Assembly: GCA_934675095.1 (NCBI GenBank)
Contig: CAKUPC010000001.1
Location: forward strand, 1-64,000
Direction: 5' to 3'
From: an uncultured Bacteroidales bacterium
Lineage (GTDB): Bacteria; Bacteroidota; Bacteroidia; Bacteroidales; UBA932
DNA length: 64,000 nucleotides
Part shown: in pieces, positions 35,187 to 44,362 of the stretch
How positions within the stretch are numbered: position 1 is the stretch's first letter
Layout: each line of letters opens with the position of its first letter
Made by a program: the position numbers and the translations under genes
Notes under the pieces: generated by a model
Seen by the model: only the letters and a program-made list of their open reading frames with translations
What the model was told of the DNA's origin: nothing
Database searches by the model: none

Positions 35187-35303
35187 AATCTCCAGTTTTT
35201 CACAAAATTATGAAATAAAAACTACAAAGCAATACTTTTCCAAAAATATGCTCATGAGTCACGCAATACCGCTCCGGGCGGGGATTTTTCTGTGACGGCA
35301 TTG

Positions 35304-35766
35304 TCAGTTCTCTTCAAATCCAAGTTCCGGATTTTGCTCCGCAATCATCTTTTTCGTGTTAGTTGAACTAACGACCGTTCTACCGGTCTGTTTTTCAAAT
35401 GCTTCTTTTGCAACACGAGCAACGGAGCCTCCGCGATCTGCGACATGTGCATGCTCTGACATGGACTGAGGATGCTCTTCTTTTGTGATGTTTGATGTTG
35501 TCAATTCGGCAAGCATATTCATTTTGCGGAATGTCTCTTGCCGTCTGTTGAAACAAATTGGTGGGGGGACAAATTGTCCCCCTCACGAAATCGTCAAGGT
35601 CTTCATCCCGTTTCCTGAGTTTTTTGAAATATTCAGATGGATTTGTGTTGTCTGTCAGAGCCTTGATTACATCATTTATACAGAAATACCACTTTTCTTC
35701 ATTGGCATTCCAAATTGATCTGATGACATTTTTCTCAAACAATTTCAAATCTTGGTAGTCGTCCAT
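35304..35766 (-). pseudogene. Decayed DinD/BRO-N-type antirepressor-like gene
   Basis: Two pieces in different frames. From ATG 35766 the first about 60 codons (KNVIRSIWNANEEKWYFCIN, DVIKALTDNTNPSEYFKKLR) match the N-terminal BRO-N/DinD domain. The C-terminal end of such a protein lies in another frame at 35304-35522 (NMLAELTTSNITKEEHPQSM, GGSVARVAKEAFEKQTGRTV). Intact DinD-like proteins are about 270-290 residues, so the middle is deleted and the frame is broken near 35520-35590. Confidence 0.8.
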
Positions 35767-35995
35767 TGCGATAATCTATTTAGACAAATATAGCATAAAT
35801 TCTTCGTGGAGCAACCAACTTCTTTCTTCTTAATGCTAGAACATTGAATGTATCTACCTATATGACACAAGTCTCCGTGGGACGGGAATTTTATACACGC
35901 CGTCTGTTCTGGTGATGAGCAGAGGTCCGGCGACTTTAGCCCCCAATTTGTCCGTGAGTTTTTTCTTGATTCTGGACACGTTGGCCCTGTTTTGT

Positions 35996-36343
35996 TTATA
36001 GAACAGCAGCCGCAATTCTGCGGACCCCCTCAAGACGCTTGAGGAAAGACTTGTCCTGTCGCGCTGTCTGTATGTCATACTCTGCCTGAAGGCCTGTCAG
36101 GATATGCGCCGGTATTCCAAGTGCAGCCTCGCAGAGCAGCGCGAACTTTATGTTGACGGAGCGCTTGCCGTTAACTATGTCGTTGAGAACGGTGTAGGAC
36201 ACGCCCATATCCGCCGCAAGCTGTTTCTGGGAGATGTGCCTGCATTCGATTTCTTCTTTCAACAGTTCTCCCGGATGCGTCGGTTCGAATGGCTTTAGAT
36301 TGTTTGCGACCATATTTGTATCCATATTCTCTAATTGTCTCAT
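35996..36343 (-). CDS. higA: HigA-family antitoxin / HTH protein without adjacent HigB
   Basis: 115 residues. PTHPGELLKEEIECRHISQK then QLAADMGVSYTVLNDIVNGK is the classic HigA helix-turn-helix (about 25-65), followed by NIKFALLCEAALGIPAHILT. HigA normally represses its own operon and neutralises the HigB RNase, whose gene usually lies immediately upstream. No HigB-like frame is visible in the 460 bp upstream, so this looks orphaned. A 28-bp perfect palindrome lies 77 bp upstream and could be its operator. Confidence 0.85.
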   Translation of the reverse strand: MRQLENMDTNMVANNLKPFEPTHPGELLKEEIECRHISQKQLAADMGVSYTVLNDIVNGKRSVNIKFALLCEAALGIPAHILTGLQAEYDIQTARQDKSFLKRLEGVRRIAAAVL

Positions 36344-36419
36344 AATGTCTTTATTTATAATGATTTGATAACTCTATGATTTGGTGTATCGTTATCGCTT
36401 GCAAATGTAATTCTTTTTC

Positions 36420-36447
36420 AGAAAATCCGCAAATTTGCGGATTTTCT
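36420..36447. promoter_or_regulatory. 28-bp perfect palindrome upstream of higA
   Basis: AGAAAATCCGCAAA (36420-36433) is followed directly by its exact reverse complement TTTGCGGATTTTCT (36434-36447). Could be the HigA operator; the T run on the plus strand (36447-36450) also permits a terminator reading. Confidence 0.55.
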
Positions 36448-36720
36448 TTTGCGCAATAATCTGATTAACCAACAACGCGACAGCGGTACGACTATACCCC
36501 TATCGCGTTGTAAATCCTTCTGGGCTTACGGCAACCAGACTTGTTTTATGCAAAGATGGGACAAAAATTCTGAACTCACAAGCCTATTGCAACGAAAGTT
36601 CATTCCTTTTCCAGCATTGATTCCCATAATCCATGACTCGACAGTCATAAAAGTTCTGTTGCTAAAACACTGAATGTGAATGAGGTATCACAATCCTTCC
36701 CGGAAAGAAATTTCTGAATC

Positions 36721-36792
36721 CGCATTTTTCGTTTTTCTAAAAACGATTTTTGCCGCATTTTTCGTTTTTCTAAAAACGATTTTATATATTTG
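36721..36792 (+). promoter_or_regulatory. Two 30-bp direct repeats abutting a -7 box (ATPase copy 3 promoter)
   Basis: A 30-bp unit starting CGCATTTTTCG occurs at 36721-36750 and 36754-36783, offset 33 bp. Each contains the dyad CGTTTTT-CT-AAAAACG. The second ends two bases before TATATTTG (36785-36792), a TAnnTTTG box, and the ATG follows at 36807. Confidence 0.8.
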
Positions 36793-36806
36793 TCATCTCA
36801 AAACAG

Positions 36807-38018
36807 ATGAGTATGGAACTTTTGGATATTCGCCCGATTGTAGAATTTTATCATAGCAAGTTGTCACAGACCAGTTTGGGATTTAAGCGTTATTTGTATG
36901 GGCAAATTAACTGGGAGGCACGTGTCATCGGTATTCGTGGCGAGCGAGGGGTAGGCAAGACAACTATGTTGCTTCAGCGGATTAAGGAGAAATATGCCAA
37001 CCCGGACGAGACGATATACATCTCGTTAGACCACTTCTGGTTTAAGAGTTATACGCTTCAGGATCTGGTGGCATTCCTTTATAGTCGTGGAATCAGCGAG
37101 TTTTATATTGACGAGGTGCACAAATACGAAGACTGGAGCATAATTCTCAAGAACCTATATGACCAATATTCCGACCTTCGTATTGTATATACAGGGTCAT
37201 CGATGCTTGAAATTGATAACTCTCTTGTCGATATGTCTCGTCGGCAGACACCATATGTGCTTAAAGGGATGTCTTTCAGAGAATTTCTTGAATATGACGG
37301 CGTTTGCCAAATCAAGGCTGTAGGATTGAAAGACCTGCTTGCAAGGCATTGCGAAATCGCGCTTGGCATATCTTCTGAACTACGGATTCTCAAGGAGTTT
37401 GATAAATACCTTCATTATGGTGTGTATCCGTTCTTCCGTGATGCCGGGCAAGATTTTCTTACTGTTCTGCAGAATGTAGTAAGACTTGTCGTCGAAAGTG
37501 ACCTTCCGGCTGTGACGAAGGTTTCGTATCCGACGATAGATAAGTGCAAGAAGCTTTTTATGATTATTGCCGAAAATGTACCGCTCCAGCCCAATGTCGA
37601 AAAGCTCGCATCGTCGATGGGAACGACCCGCAACACTCTTCTCTCGCTATTGTATAAACTGGACGAAGCGGAAATACTGGAGCTGCTTACGGTCGAACTA
37701 AAGAATTATAAAAGACTTGTAAATCCCGAGAAGATATATCTGGGCAATACGAATCTTATGTATGCCTTTTCGTCTCAGATAAATGTGGGCACCATGCGTG
37801 AGACTTTTTTCATAAACCAGCTTTCCGCCGGGCATGATGTCCAGATGCCGAAAAAGGGTGATTTCCTTATTGATGGTCACTATCTTTTCGAGATAGGAGG
37901 TGAGTCGAAGGACTTTGAGCAGATTGCTGATGTCCCGGATAGTTATCTCGGAATTGACGGCATTGAGACCGGATATGGAAACAGAATCCCTCTGTGGATG
38001 TTCGGACTTCTGTATTGA
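36807..38018 (+). CDS. AAA_14/DUF4143-family ATPase (copy 3)
   Basis: 403 residues. Walker A GERGVGKTT at about 45-53 after an N-terminal helix, DExx box EFYIDEVHKYEDWSIILKNL at about 96-112, and VYTGSSMLEID sensor. The C-terminal domain has KKGDFLIDGHYLFEIGGESK: the usual E-x-K of the nuclease-like motif is replaced by E-I-G-G, so this copy belongs to the variant subfamily and may lack cleavage. AT-rich. Promoter carries a two-copy 33-bp-offset repeat. Confidence 0.92.
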   Translation: MSMELLDIRPIVEFYHSKLSQTSLGFKRYLYGQINWEARVIGIRGERGVGKTTMLLQRIKEKYANPDETIYISLDHFWFKSYTLQDLVAFLYSRGISEFYIDEVHKYEDWSIILKNLYDQYSDLRIVYTGSSMLEIDNSLVDMSRRQTPYVLKGMSFREFLEYDGVCQIKAVGLKDLLARHCEIALGISSELRILKEFDKYLHYGVYPFFRDAGQDFLTVLQNVVRLVVESDLPAVTKVSYPTIDKCKKLFMIIAENVPLQPNVEKLASSMGTTRNTLLSLLYKLDEAEILELLTVELKNYKRLVNPEKIYLGNTNLMYAFSSQINVGTMRETFFINQLSAGHDVQMPKKGDFLIDGHYLFEIGGESKDFEQIADVPDSYLGIDGIETGYGNRIPLWMFGLLY

Positions 38019-38044
38019 TTTGCCGATTAGGTTTGCTAAATTTG
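38015..38044 (+). promoter_or_regulatory. Promoter of the thioredoxin-fold lipoprotein
   Basis: TTG (38015-38017), 19-bp spacer, TAAATTTG (38037-38044). The -33 element overlaps the stop codon of the upstream ATPase gene. The leader to ATG 38117 is about 65 bp. Confidence 0.6.
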
Positions 38045-38116
38045 TAGAAAATATGCTTCCGGAAATATGCGTTAGGGGTCGCTGTGCGTCGTGCCGGAAG
38101 GAAATGGAATGTCGAG

Positions 38117-39175
38117 ATGAATCGTTTTGTCGGAAATGTACTGGGAATCAGTGTTTTGGCGGTCGTGGTCGCTGCGGGCTGCTGTGGACGTGGCGGGAAA
38201 AAGGCCGGTGAGGCGCCGGGGGAGGTGCGTGCCTTCCCGCAGGTGAGCGTGCCGGCGATGATGGAAAGTCCGGAGGAGAGGGCGGAATATGCCGCGCTGC
38301 ATTACTTCGACCCGTTCACGAAGCCAGAGGAGTCGGCTGCAGGGGGCGCCTCGGGGGCTGACGGCAGGATGACGAGTGGGAGATCCGTAGGGAATGGCGG
38401 AGCCGCTCACGTGAAATACCTCTGTGACTCGGTCCACGTCGCCGGAGTGCCGTCCGACCAGCTGGAGCAGGCGTTCGCCACTTGGTGCGGACTGCTGGAC
38501 ATGGTGCCGCTGGAGACAGCCGAGAAGGCCTCTGAGCATCTTTTCGACAGGATTGCCGCCTGCGAGGCCGCGGACACGGCGTCAAACATTTTCGAGAGGA
38601 TGAACGAAATCGCGGACAAATACCTCTACGACCCCAACTCTCCTCTGCGCAACGAGGACTACTACCGTCCGATCGTCGAGGCACGCTCCCGCTCCGAGCT
38701 CGTTTCCCCGGAAATGCGCGGGATCGACGCCGTGACGGCACGCAACTGCTCGCTCAACAGGGTGGGCACGAAGGCTGCGGACTTCCGTTTCTCCGACAGC
38801 CGCGGACGTTCATACACCCTCTACGGAATCAAGGCCGCCAAGACTCTCCTTTTCTTCTCGAACCCGGGCTGCAATGCCTGCAAGGCGATAATCGAGTCGC
38901 TCAAGGCCTACCCGGAAATGGAACCGATGATAGCCTCCGGAGAGCTTGCCGTGCTGAACATCTACATCGACGAGGACCTTGCGGAATGGTACAACTATAT
39001 GCCGATCTACCCGACTTCATGGTACAACGGCTACGACCCCGACTACGCGATACGCACAGACCGTCTCTACGACGTCCGCGCAATCCCGTCGCTCTACCTC
39101 CTCTCCCGCGACAAGACCGTCCTCATGAAGGACGCCCCGACCGAGAAAATCCTCCCGGCGATATTCGGGCATTAA
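38117..39175 (+). CDS. DUF5106-type thioredoxin-fold lipoprotein
   Basis: 352 residues from ATG 38117. Lipobox VVAAGC with Cys at about 22. The N-terminal half (about 40-210) is a helical domain of the type annotated DUF5106 in Bacteroidales. The C-terminal half is a thioredoxin fold with FFSNPGCNACKAIIESLKAY, a CxxC redox site (CNAC), and a cis-Pro region VRAIPSLYLL. Probable periplasmic thiol-disulphide reductant or chaperone. GC-rich core codon use resumes here. Start upstream at 38084 would use a non-ATG codon and spoil the signal peptide. Confidence 0.85.
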   Translation: MNRFVGNVLGISVLAVVVAAGCCGRGGKKAGEAPGEVRAFPQVSVPAMMESPEERAEYAALHYFDPFTKPEESAAGGASGADGRMTSGRSVGNGGAAHVKYLCDSVHVAGVPSDQLEQAFATWCGLLDMVPLETAEKASEHLFDRIAACEAADTASNIFERMNEIADKYLYDPNSPLRNEDYYRPIVEARSRSELVSPEMRGIDAVTARNCSLNRVGTKAADFRFSDSRGRSYTLYGIKAAKTLLFFSNPGCNACKAIIESLKAYPEMEPMIASGELAVLNIYIDEDLAEWYNYMPIYPTSWYNGYDPDYAIRTDRLYDVRAIPSLYLLSRDKTVLMKDAPTEKILPAIFGH

Positions 39176-39222
39176 AAATTGTCGGCGAATCTCTTAAAGA
39201 CGATATTTAAACACATTGATAT

Positions 39223-40275
39223 ATGGCAACAATAACCAAAGAACTTTGGGGCAAGGCTCCGGATGGGAAGGAAATCTTCCGCTACACACTCAAGAACGCT
39301 TCGGGCGCATACATTCAGGTTTCAAGCGTCGGGGCGGGAATCGTGTCGATAGTTGTGCCTGACCGTGACGGGAAGCTTGCGGACGTGGCGCTCGGCTACC
39401 CGGATCCGCTCAGCTATTTCGGTGACGGCCCGTGTGCGGGAAAGGTGCCGGGACGCTATGCCAACCGCATCGCGCTCGGACGCTTCGTTCTCGACGGAGT
39501 TGAGTACAAGCTCCCGATTAACAACGGCCCGAACCATCTTCACGGCGGTCCGGAGGGCTTCCAGAACAAGGTCTGGGAAAGCCGCGTGGAGGAAGACGGA
39601 GTGGAGTTCCTCTATTACTCTGCGGATGGGGAGATGGGTTACCCCGGCGCTCTGAAGGCCGTAGCCCGCTATGAGTGGACCGAGGAGAACGAGGTGCGGC
39701 TGACCTTCACGGCAGAGTGCGACAAGCCGACGATTGTAAACCTCACGAACCACACCTACTTCAATCTGAACGGGGAGGGCTCCGGCAGCGTGCTTGACCA
39801 CGAACTGCGCCTGAACGCCTCCGAATGGCTGCCTACAGACGAGTCTCTCATCCCGCTCGGCGAGTCCGTCCCTGTTGCCGGCACGCCGATGGATTTTGTC
39901 GTCGCGAAGACGCTCGGCCGGGACATAAAGGAGCCTTTCACCGCCCTCGAATACGGCAAGGGCTATGACAACTGCTGGGTCATCGACGGCGGAGAGCCGG
40001 GGCAGATTCAGGAGGCTGCTGAGCTTTATTCCGAGGCTTCCGGCCGTGTGCTCAGGGTCTATACCACCCAGCCGGGCGTGCAGGTCTATACCGGGAACTG
40101 GCTCGCTGGCTGCCCTGAAGGCAAATGCGGACGCAGCTACAACGACTATGACGGAGTGGCAATCGAATGCCAGAACTTCCCGGACGCTCCGAACGAGCCC
40201 GAGTATCCTTCGGCTGTGCTCCGGCCGGGAGAAACCTACGAGCAGGCAATCATTTTCGCGTTCAAAACCAAATAA
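39223..40275 (+). CDS. galM: Aldose 1-epimerase (mutarotase)
   Basis: 350 residues, close to typical GalM length. Family motifs: GPCAGKVPGRYANRIALGRF, NNGPNHLHGG (substrate-binding Asn and His), NHTYFNLNGEG (catalytic His), and GVAIECQNFPDAPNEPEYPS with the catalytic Glu. It interconverts alpha and beta anomers of galactose or other aldoses. No signal peptide, so cytosolic. Followed by thyA after 70 bp. Confidence 0.96.
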   Translation: MATITKELWGKAPDGKEIFRYTLKNASGAYIQVSSVGAGIVSIVVPDRDGKLADVALGYPDPLSYFGDGPCAGKVPGRYANRIALGRFVLDGVEYKLPINNGPNHLHGGPEGFQNKVWESRVEEDGVEFLYYSADGEMGYPGALKAVARYEWTEENEVRLTFTAECDKPTIVNLTNHTYFNLNGEGSGSVLDHELRLNASEWLPTDESLIPLGESVPVAGTPMDFVVAKTLGRDIKEPFTALEYGKGYDNCWVIDGGEPGQIQEAAELYSEASGRVLRVYTTQPGVQVYTGNWLAGCPEGKCGRSYNDYDGVAIECQNFPDAPNEPEYPSAVLRPGETYEQAIIFAFKTK

Positions 40276-40345
40276 AAGTCGGTCTGCTGCGTTGCATTCA
40301 CAGAGATTTGGATGAGATGCGTAACGGCTGAAATAATATACTATA

Positions 40346-41140
40346 ATGAAACAATATCTTGATTTATTGAGACATATCCGGGCGGACGGGGTGATGAAGC
40401 ACGACCGCACGGGGGTGGGGACGCAGAGTGTCTTCGGCTACCAGATGCGCTTCGACCTCGCGGAGGGATTCCCGCTGCTGACGACGAAGAAAGTGCACTT
40501 GAAGTCAATCATCTACGAACTCCTGTGGTTCATCGCCGGCGACACGAACATAAAGTACCTCAAGGACCACGGAGTGTCGATTTGGGATGAATGGGCGGAC
40601 GAAAACGGCGACCTCGGGCCGGTCTATGGGCATCAGTGGCGCAGCTGGCCGACTCCCGACGGACGGACGATTGACCAGTTGTCGCAGGTGATGGAGACGA
40701 TAAAGAACAACCCGGACTCCCGCAGGATGATTGTGTCGGCGTGGAACGTTGCGGAAGTGGAGAAGATGGCTCTGCCGCCGTGCCACACGCTGTTCCAGTT
40801 CTATGTGGCGGACGGGAAACTCTCCTGCCAGCTCTATCAGCGCAGCGCCGATGTCTTTCTCGGAGTTCCGTTCAACATCGCCTCATACGCGCTGCTCACG
40901 ATGATGGCCGCGCAGGTCTGCGGACTTCAGCCGGGCGAGTTCATCCACACGACAGGCGACACCCACATCTACAAGAACCATTTCGATCAGGTCGCTGAGC
41001 AGCTTTCCCGCACTCCGCGTACTTTGCCGAAGATGGTTCTGAACCCGGATGTGAAGAGCATCTTTGATTTCAAGTACGAGGATTTCAAGCTGGAGGGGTA
41101 TGATCCCTACCCTTCAATCAAAGCTCCCGTCGCCGTTTAA
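40346..41140 (+). CDS. thyA: Thymidylate synthase
   Basis: 264 residues, the same length as the E. coli enzyme. Motifs: [47 protein letters not shown], the active-site [12 protein letters not shown] with the nucleophile at Cys146, and [20 protein letters not shown]. It makes dTMP from dUMP using methylene-THF and yields dihydrofolate, which the DHFR at 43720-44220 would recycle. ATG 40346 after a short AT-rich leader. Confidence 0.98.
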   Translation: MKQYLDLLRHIRADGVMKHDRTGVGTQSVFGYQMRFDLAEGFPLLTTKKVHLKSIIYELLWFIAGDTNIKYLKDHGVSIWDEWADENGDLGPVYGHQWRSWPTPDGRTIDQLSQVMETIKNNPDSRRMIVSAWNVAEVEKMALPPCHTLFQFYVADGKLSCQLYQRSADVFLGVPFNIASYALLTMMAAQVCGLQPGEFIHTTGDTHIYKNHFDQVAEQLSRTPRTLPKMVLNPDVKSIFDFKYEDFKLEGYDPYPSIKAPVAV

Positions 41141-41335
41141 GACGAGGCGGATTGCTGCGTTGCACGGCTTGATGAAATCCTCTCCATCTAATTGACCCCT
41201 CCCGTCCCCTCGAAGGGGAAGTGGTGCTCCGTGCGCACCATCGCACAAGGCTCTCGCTTCGCTGTTCTTCGCACGACGCTGATGCGTCTTGTTGGTTTAG
41301 GTAAATTGTAAGTTATTGAATGTAAATAATTTGAA

Positions 41336-43663
41336 ATGAATAAACTGAATCTTATGACGGCTGCGGCCGTCGCTGTGATTGCTGCGGGCTGCGGCAATGA
41401 TGTGAAACCGGTTATTCCTAAGGATGCCGAGATTGAGAAACGGGTCGAGGCGACGCTCTCGCGGATGAGTCTGGACGAGAAAATCGGGCAGATGACCCAG
41501 ATTACCACCAATGCCTTTGCTGCAAAGTCTGCGGACGGGAATTCCTACACGCTCAAAGAAGAGAATCTGGCGGAGTTCATAGACAGGTATAAGGTAGGCT
41601 CCTTCCTCAACACTCCGACTGAAAAGGCGATGACGGCGGCGCAGTGGAATGTGCTTGTGAAGGCTCTGAATGACAGGTCTTTGAAGGCCATGGGCATACC
41701 GACACTGTTCGGCCTCGACCACATTCACGGCACTACATACATCAGCGACGGCACGCTCTTCCCTCAGCCGATAGCCGTCGCCGCGACCTTCAACAGGGAA
41801 ATCGCACGCCGGGCAGGTGAAATCACCGCCTACGAGTCCCGCGCCGCCGATGTCCCGTGGTCGTTCAACCCGACGCTCGACTCCGGCCGCGACCCGCGCT
41901 GGTCAAGGTTCTGGGAGAACTACGGCGAGGACTGGTATGTGAACGCGGAGATGGGAAAGGCCACGATTCTCGGTGAGCAGGGGAGTGACCCTAATCATAT
42001 AGACGACAAGCACATCGCCGTCTCCGTGAAGCACTATCTCGGCTACGGCGCACCATTCTCAGGCAAGGACAGGACGCCGGCCTACATATCTCCGCTCGAC
42101 CTTCGCGGCAAGTATTTCGCCCCTTACCTTGAGGCTCTCCGCGCCGGGGCTCTCACGATTATGGTGAATTCGGCCTCAATCAACGGAACTCCGGTTCACT
42201 GCAACCCGGTTCTGCTCACGCAGTGGCTCAAAGACGAGACAGGCTGGGACGGTATGGTTGTGACAGACTGGTCTGACATAAACAATCTCTACAAGCGCGA
42301 AAAGGTAGCCGCCGATGTGAAGGAAGCCGTCAAGCTGGCCATAAATGCCGGGATAGATATGTCCATGGTTCCTTATGGATACGATTTCTGTGACTCGCTG
42401 AAGTCTCTCGTGGAAGAAGGCGAGGTTCCTATGAGCAGGATTGACGATGCCGTGCGCAGGGTGCTGCGTCTGAAATATCGTCTCGGGCTGTTTGACAGGC
42501 CTGACACATCGCTTGCCGACTATCCGGATTTCGGCTGTGAGGCTTTCTCCGAGGCTTCGCTTCACGCGGCCGAGGAATCTGCCGTGCTGCTGAAGAACGA
42601 CGGCATCCTTCCGCTGCGCAAGGGCATGAAGATTCTTGTGACCGGTCCGAACGCCAATCAGATGCGCTGCCTGAACGGCGGCTGGAGCTACTCCTGGCAG
42701 GGACATAAGGCCGATGAGTTTGCAGGACGCTACAACACAATCTACGAGGCTCTCCAGGACAAGTTCGGCGCTTCAAACGTCAGGCTTGAGCAGGGTGTTA
42801 CCTACAATGAACAGGGAAAATACTACGAGGAGAACTTCCCTGTCGGCTTCCGGGCTGCGGCTGCGGCACGCGACGCCGACGTGATAGTTGCCTGCATCGG
42901 CGAGAACAGCTACTGCGAGACTCCCGGCAACCTCACGGACATCAACTTGTCTCCATACCAGAAGACGCTCGTCAAGGCCTTTGAGGAAACAGGCAAGCCT
43001 GTGGTGCTGATTCTGAACGAGGGGAGGCCGCGTCTGATTTCGGAACTTGTGCCTAAGGCCGCCGCAGTCGTGAATGTGATGCTTCCGGGCAACCGCGGCG
43101 GGGACGCGCTCGCGAATCTTCTTTCCGGAGAAGTGAATTTCAGTGGAAAACTGCCTTTCACCTATCCTAAGGAGATAAACTCGCTCATCAACTATGATTA
43201 CAAGGTCAGCGAGGAGGTTGATAAGATGGAGGGCGCCTACGACTACAATGCCGTCGTGTCCGTCCAATGGGCTTTCGGATATGGCCTGAGCTATACGACT
43301 TTTGCCTACAGCAACATGACGGTAAGCCGGTCCGAGTTCACTTCCGATGACAGCATCATGGTTTCAGTGGATGTGACTAACACAGGCAAGGTGGCCGGCA
43401 AGGAGTCCGTGCTCCTGTTCAGCAGCGACCTCGTGGCCTCCGTAGTTCCTGAGAGCCGCCGTCTGCGCGAGTTCGCGAAGATTGAACTTCAGCCCGGTGA
43501 AACAAGGACAGTCTCATTCGAACTTCCGGCAAAGGCACTCGCGTTTGTCGGCTTTGACGGCCGCTGGACCCTTGAAGAGGGCGATTTCCGCCTTCAGGCG
43601 GGTACCGAAACAGCTGCTGTCCGCTGCACTGAAACAAAGGTTTGGGACTCCCCGAATATTTAG
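41336..43663 (+). CDS. bglX: Glycoside hydrolase family 3 beta-glucosidase-type lipoprotein
   Basis: 775 residues. Lipobox VIAAGC (Cys at about 18). N-terminal (beta/alpha)8 domain with MSLDEKIGQMTQITTN, FGLDHIHGTTYI, and the nucleophile region GWDGMVVTDWSD (Asp311). C-terminal alpha/beta sandwich (LLKNDGILPLRKGMKILVTG; acid/base region VIVACIGENSYCETPGNLTD) and a fibronectin III-like end domain (FAYSNMTVSRSEFTSDD). Removes terminal beta-glucosyl (or related) residues in the periplasm or at the surface. A terminator follows. Gene symbol is by family resemblance. Confidence 0.93.
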   Translation: MNKLNLMTAAAVAVIAAGCGNDVKPVIPKDAEIEKRVEATLSRMSLDEKIGQMTQITTNAFAAKSADGNSYTLKEENLAEFIDRYKVGSFLNTPTEKAMTAAQWNVLVKALNDRSLKAMGIPTLFGLDHIHGTTYISDGTLFPQPIAVAATFNREIARRAGEITAYESRAADVPWSFNPTLDSGRDPRWSRFWENYGEDWYVNAEMGKATILGEQGSDPNHIDDKHIAVSVKHYLGYGAPFSGKDRTPAYISPLDLRGKYFAPYLEALRAGALTIMVNSASINGTPVHCNPVLLTQWLKDETGWDGMVVTDWSDINNLYKREKVAADVKEAVKLAINAGIDMSMVPYGYDFCDSLKSLVEEGEVPMSRIDDAVRRVLRLKYRLGLFDRPDTSLADYPDFGCEAFSEASLHAAEESAVLLKNDGILPLRKGMKILVTGPNANQMRCLNGGWSYSWQGHKADEFAGRYNTIYEALQDKFGASNVRLEQGVTYNEQGKYYEENFPVGFRAAAAARDADVIVACIGENSYCETPGNLTDINLSPYQKTLVKAFEETGKPVVLILNEGRPRLISELVPKAAAVVNVMLPGNRGGDALANLLSGEVNFSGKLPFTYPKEINSLINYDYKVSEEVDKMEGAYDYNAVVSVQWAFGYGLSYTTFAYSNMTVSRSEFTSDDSIMVSVDVTNTGKVAGKESVLLFSSDLVASVVPESRRLREFAKIELQPGETRTVSFELPAKALAFVGFDGRWTLEEGDFRLQAGTETAAVRCTETKVWDSPNI

Positions 43664-43670
43664 ACTGAAT

Positions 43671-43721
43671 CTCGCGCCTCGGACAAGGGTTTTGTTTGTC
43701 TCACTCCGGCGCGAGTTTTTT
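43671..43721 (+). terminator. Terminator between GH3 and folA (convergent)
   Basis: CTCGCGCC (43671-43678) pairs with GGCGCGAG (43708-43715), followed by six T residues (43716-43721). The 3' end overlaps the folA stop on the other strand. Confidence 0.75.
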
Positions 43722-44220
43722 ATTTCCCCTTGCGGGAATAGACCTCAAAAGTGAATGTAATTCCGGTTTTCGGGTCGGTGTGGAGTTCTGAAGCGCTTTC
43801 AAGGCTCCACACCGACTTGTCTATGGGCGGGAAGAATCTGTCGGCGTCCGGAGCTGTGGCGTGGATGCGGGTGAGGTAGAGCCGGTCGGCCTCTGGGATG
43901 GCCTCCGAGTAGAGCTGCGCCCCTCCGATGACGAAGCAGCGGTCGAGCCCATCCCCCTGCGCGGCCTCGAATGCCTCACTGAGACCGGAGACAACGGTCA
44001 GGCGCTCGTCCTGTATGCGCAATGTTCCCGAAATAACTATGTTGCGCCGTCCCGGCAGCGGTCGCCCGATTGATTCGAAGGTCCGCCGTCCCATAATCAC
44101 GGGACATCCCATCGTCGTAGCCTTAAAATATTTCAGATCCTCCGGCAGATGCCACAAAAGCCCGTTATCCTTCCCGATGGCCCCGTCTTCCGCCACCGCC
44201 GCTATTATACACTTTTCCAT
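43720..44220 (-). CDS. folA: Dihydrofolate reductase
   Basis: 166 residues. MEKCIIAAVAEDGAIGKDNG then LLWHLPEDLKYFKATTMGCP is the DHFR substrate pocket; VIMGRRTFESIGRPLPGRRN is the NADPH-binding segment; CFVIGGAQLYSEAIPEADRL is the second cofactor motif. Reduces dihydrofolate to tetrahydrofolate. Metabolically paired with thyA but on the opposite strand and separated by the GH3 gene. Confidence 0.97.
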   Translation of the reverse strand: MEKCIIAAVAEDGAIGKDNGLLWHLPEDLKYFKATTMGCPVIMGRRTFESIGRPLPGRRNIVISGTLRIQDERLTVVSGLSEAFEAAQGDGLDRCFVIGGAQLYSEAIPEADRLYLTRIHATAPDADRFFPPIDKSVWSLESASELHTDPKTGITFTFEVYSRKGK

Positions 44221-44362
44221 ATTTCTCCTTTTTGTCCTATGTCTATTTTTATCCTAAAGGTTTGAATTACACCTCCAAAAAACTTGTATAAGTGGCGAAA
44301 GGCTTCAAAGAAGCCGGAGACGGGAAACCCTACGCGATTTTTTCATGAGCGGAGGGTTCCCG

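Larger units (their letters stand above)
34448..35286. repeat. 17-bp direct repeats flanking the HEPN-MNT module
   Basis: CGCTCCGGGCGGGGATT occurs at 34448-34464 and at 35270-35286, in the same orientation, with the HEPN and MNT genes between them. The second copy lacks the left arm of the terminator hairpin. This could mark insertion of the module by duplication of the terminator half, or two related terminator remnants. Confidence 0.6.
36344..36806. other. 463-bp intergenic region without a convincing gene
   Basis: Holds the palindrome at 36420-36447, a 9-bp inverted repeat ACAACGCGA (36472-36480) / TCGCGTTGT (36503-36511), and the repeat/promoter block at 36721-36792. A 74-codon plus-strand frame at 36449-36673 has no protein-like features. 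Confidence 0.6.

Noticed and set aside
35854..36078. Minus-strand frame of 74 codons overlapping the end of higA
   Set aside because: Its second half (NVSRIKKKLTDKLGAKVAGP) is mildly protein-like and could be a fragment of a DNA-binding domain, but it overlaps higA out of frame and has no good start; it is not a HigB toxin.
36472..36511. 9-bp inverted repeat ACAACGCGA/TCGCGTTGT as an insertion-sequence end or dif-like site
   Set aside because: No transposase or integrase gene is nearby and the arms are short; no second copy noticed.
36449..36673. Plus-strand 74-codon frame between higA and ATPase copy 3
   Set aside because: No recognisable motif, no promoter or start signal, and it begins in the palindrome flank.
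41141..41335. GC-rich stretch between thyA and the GH3 gene with small dyads as a riboswitch
   Set aside because: The dyads (for example CCCCTCGAAGGGG) are short and isolated, and no known riboswitch core can be seen.
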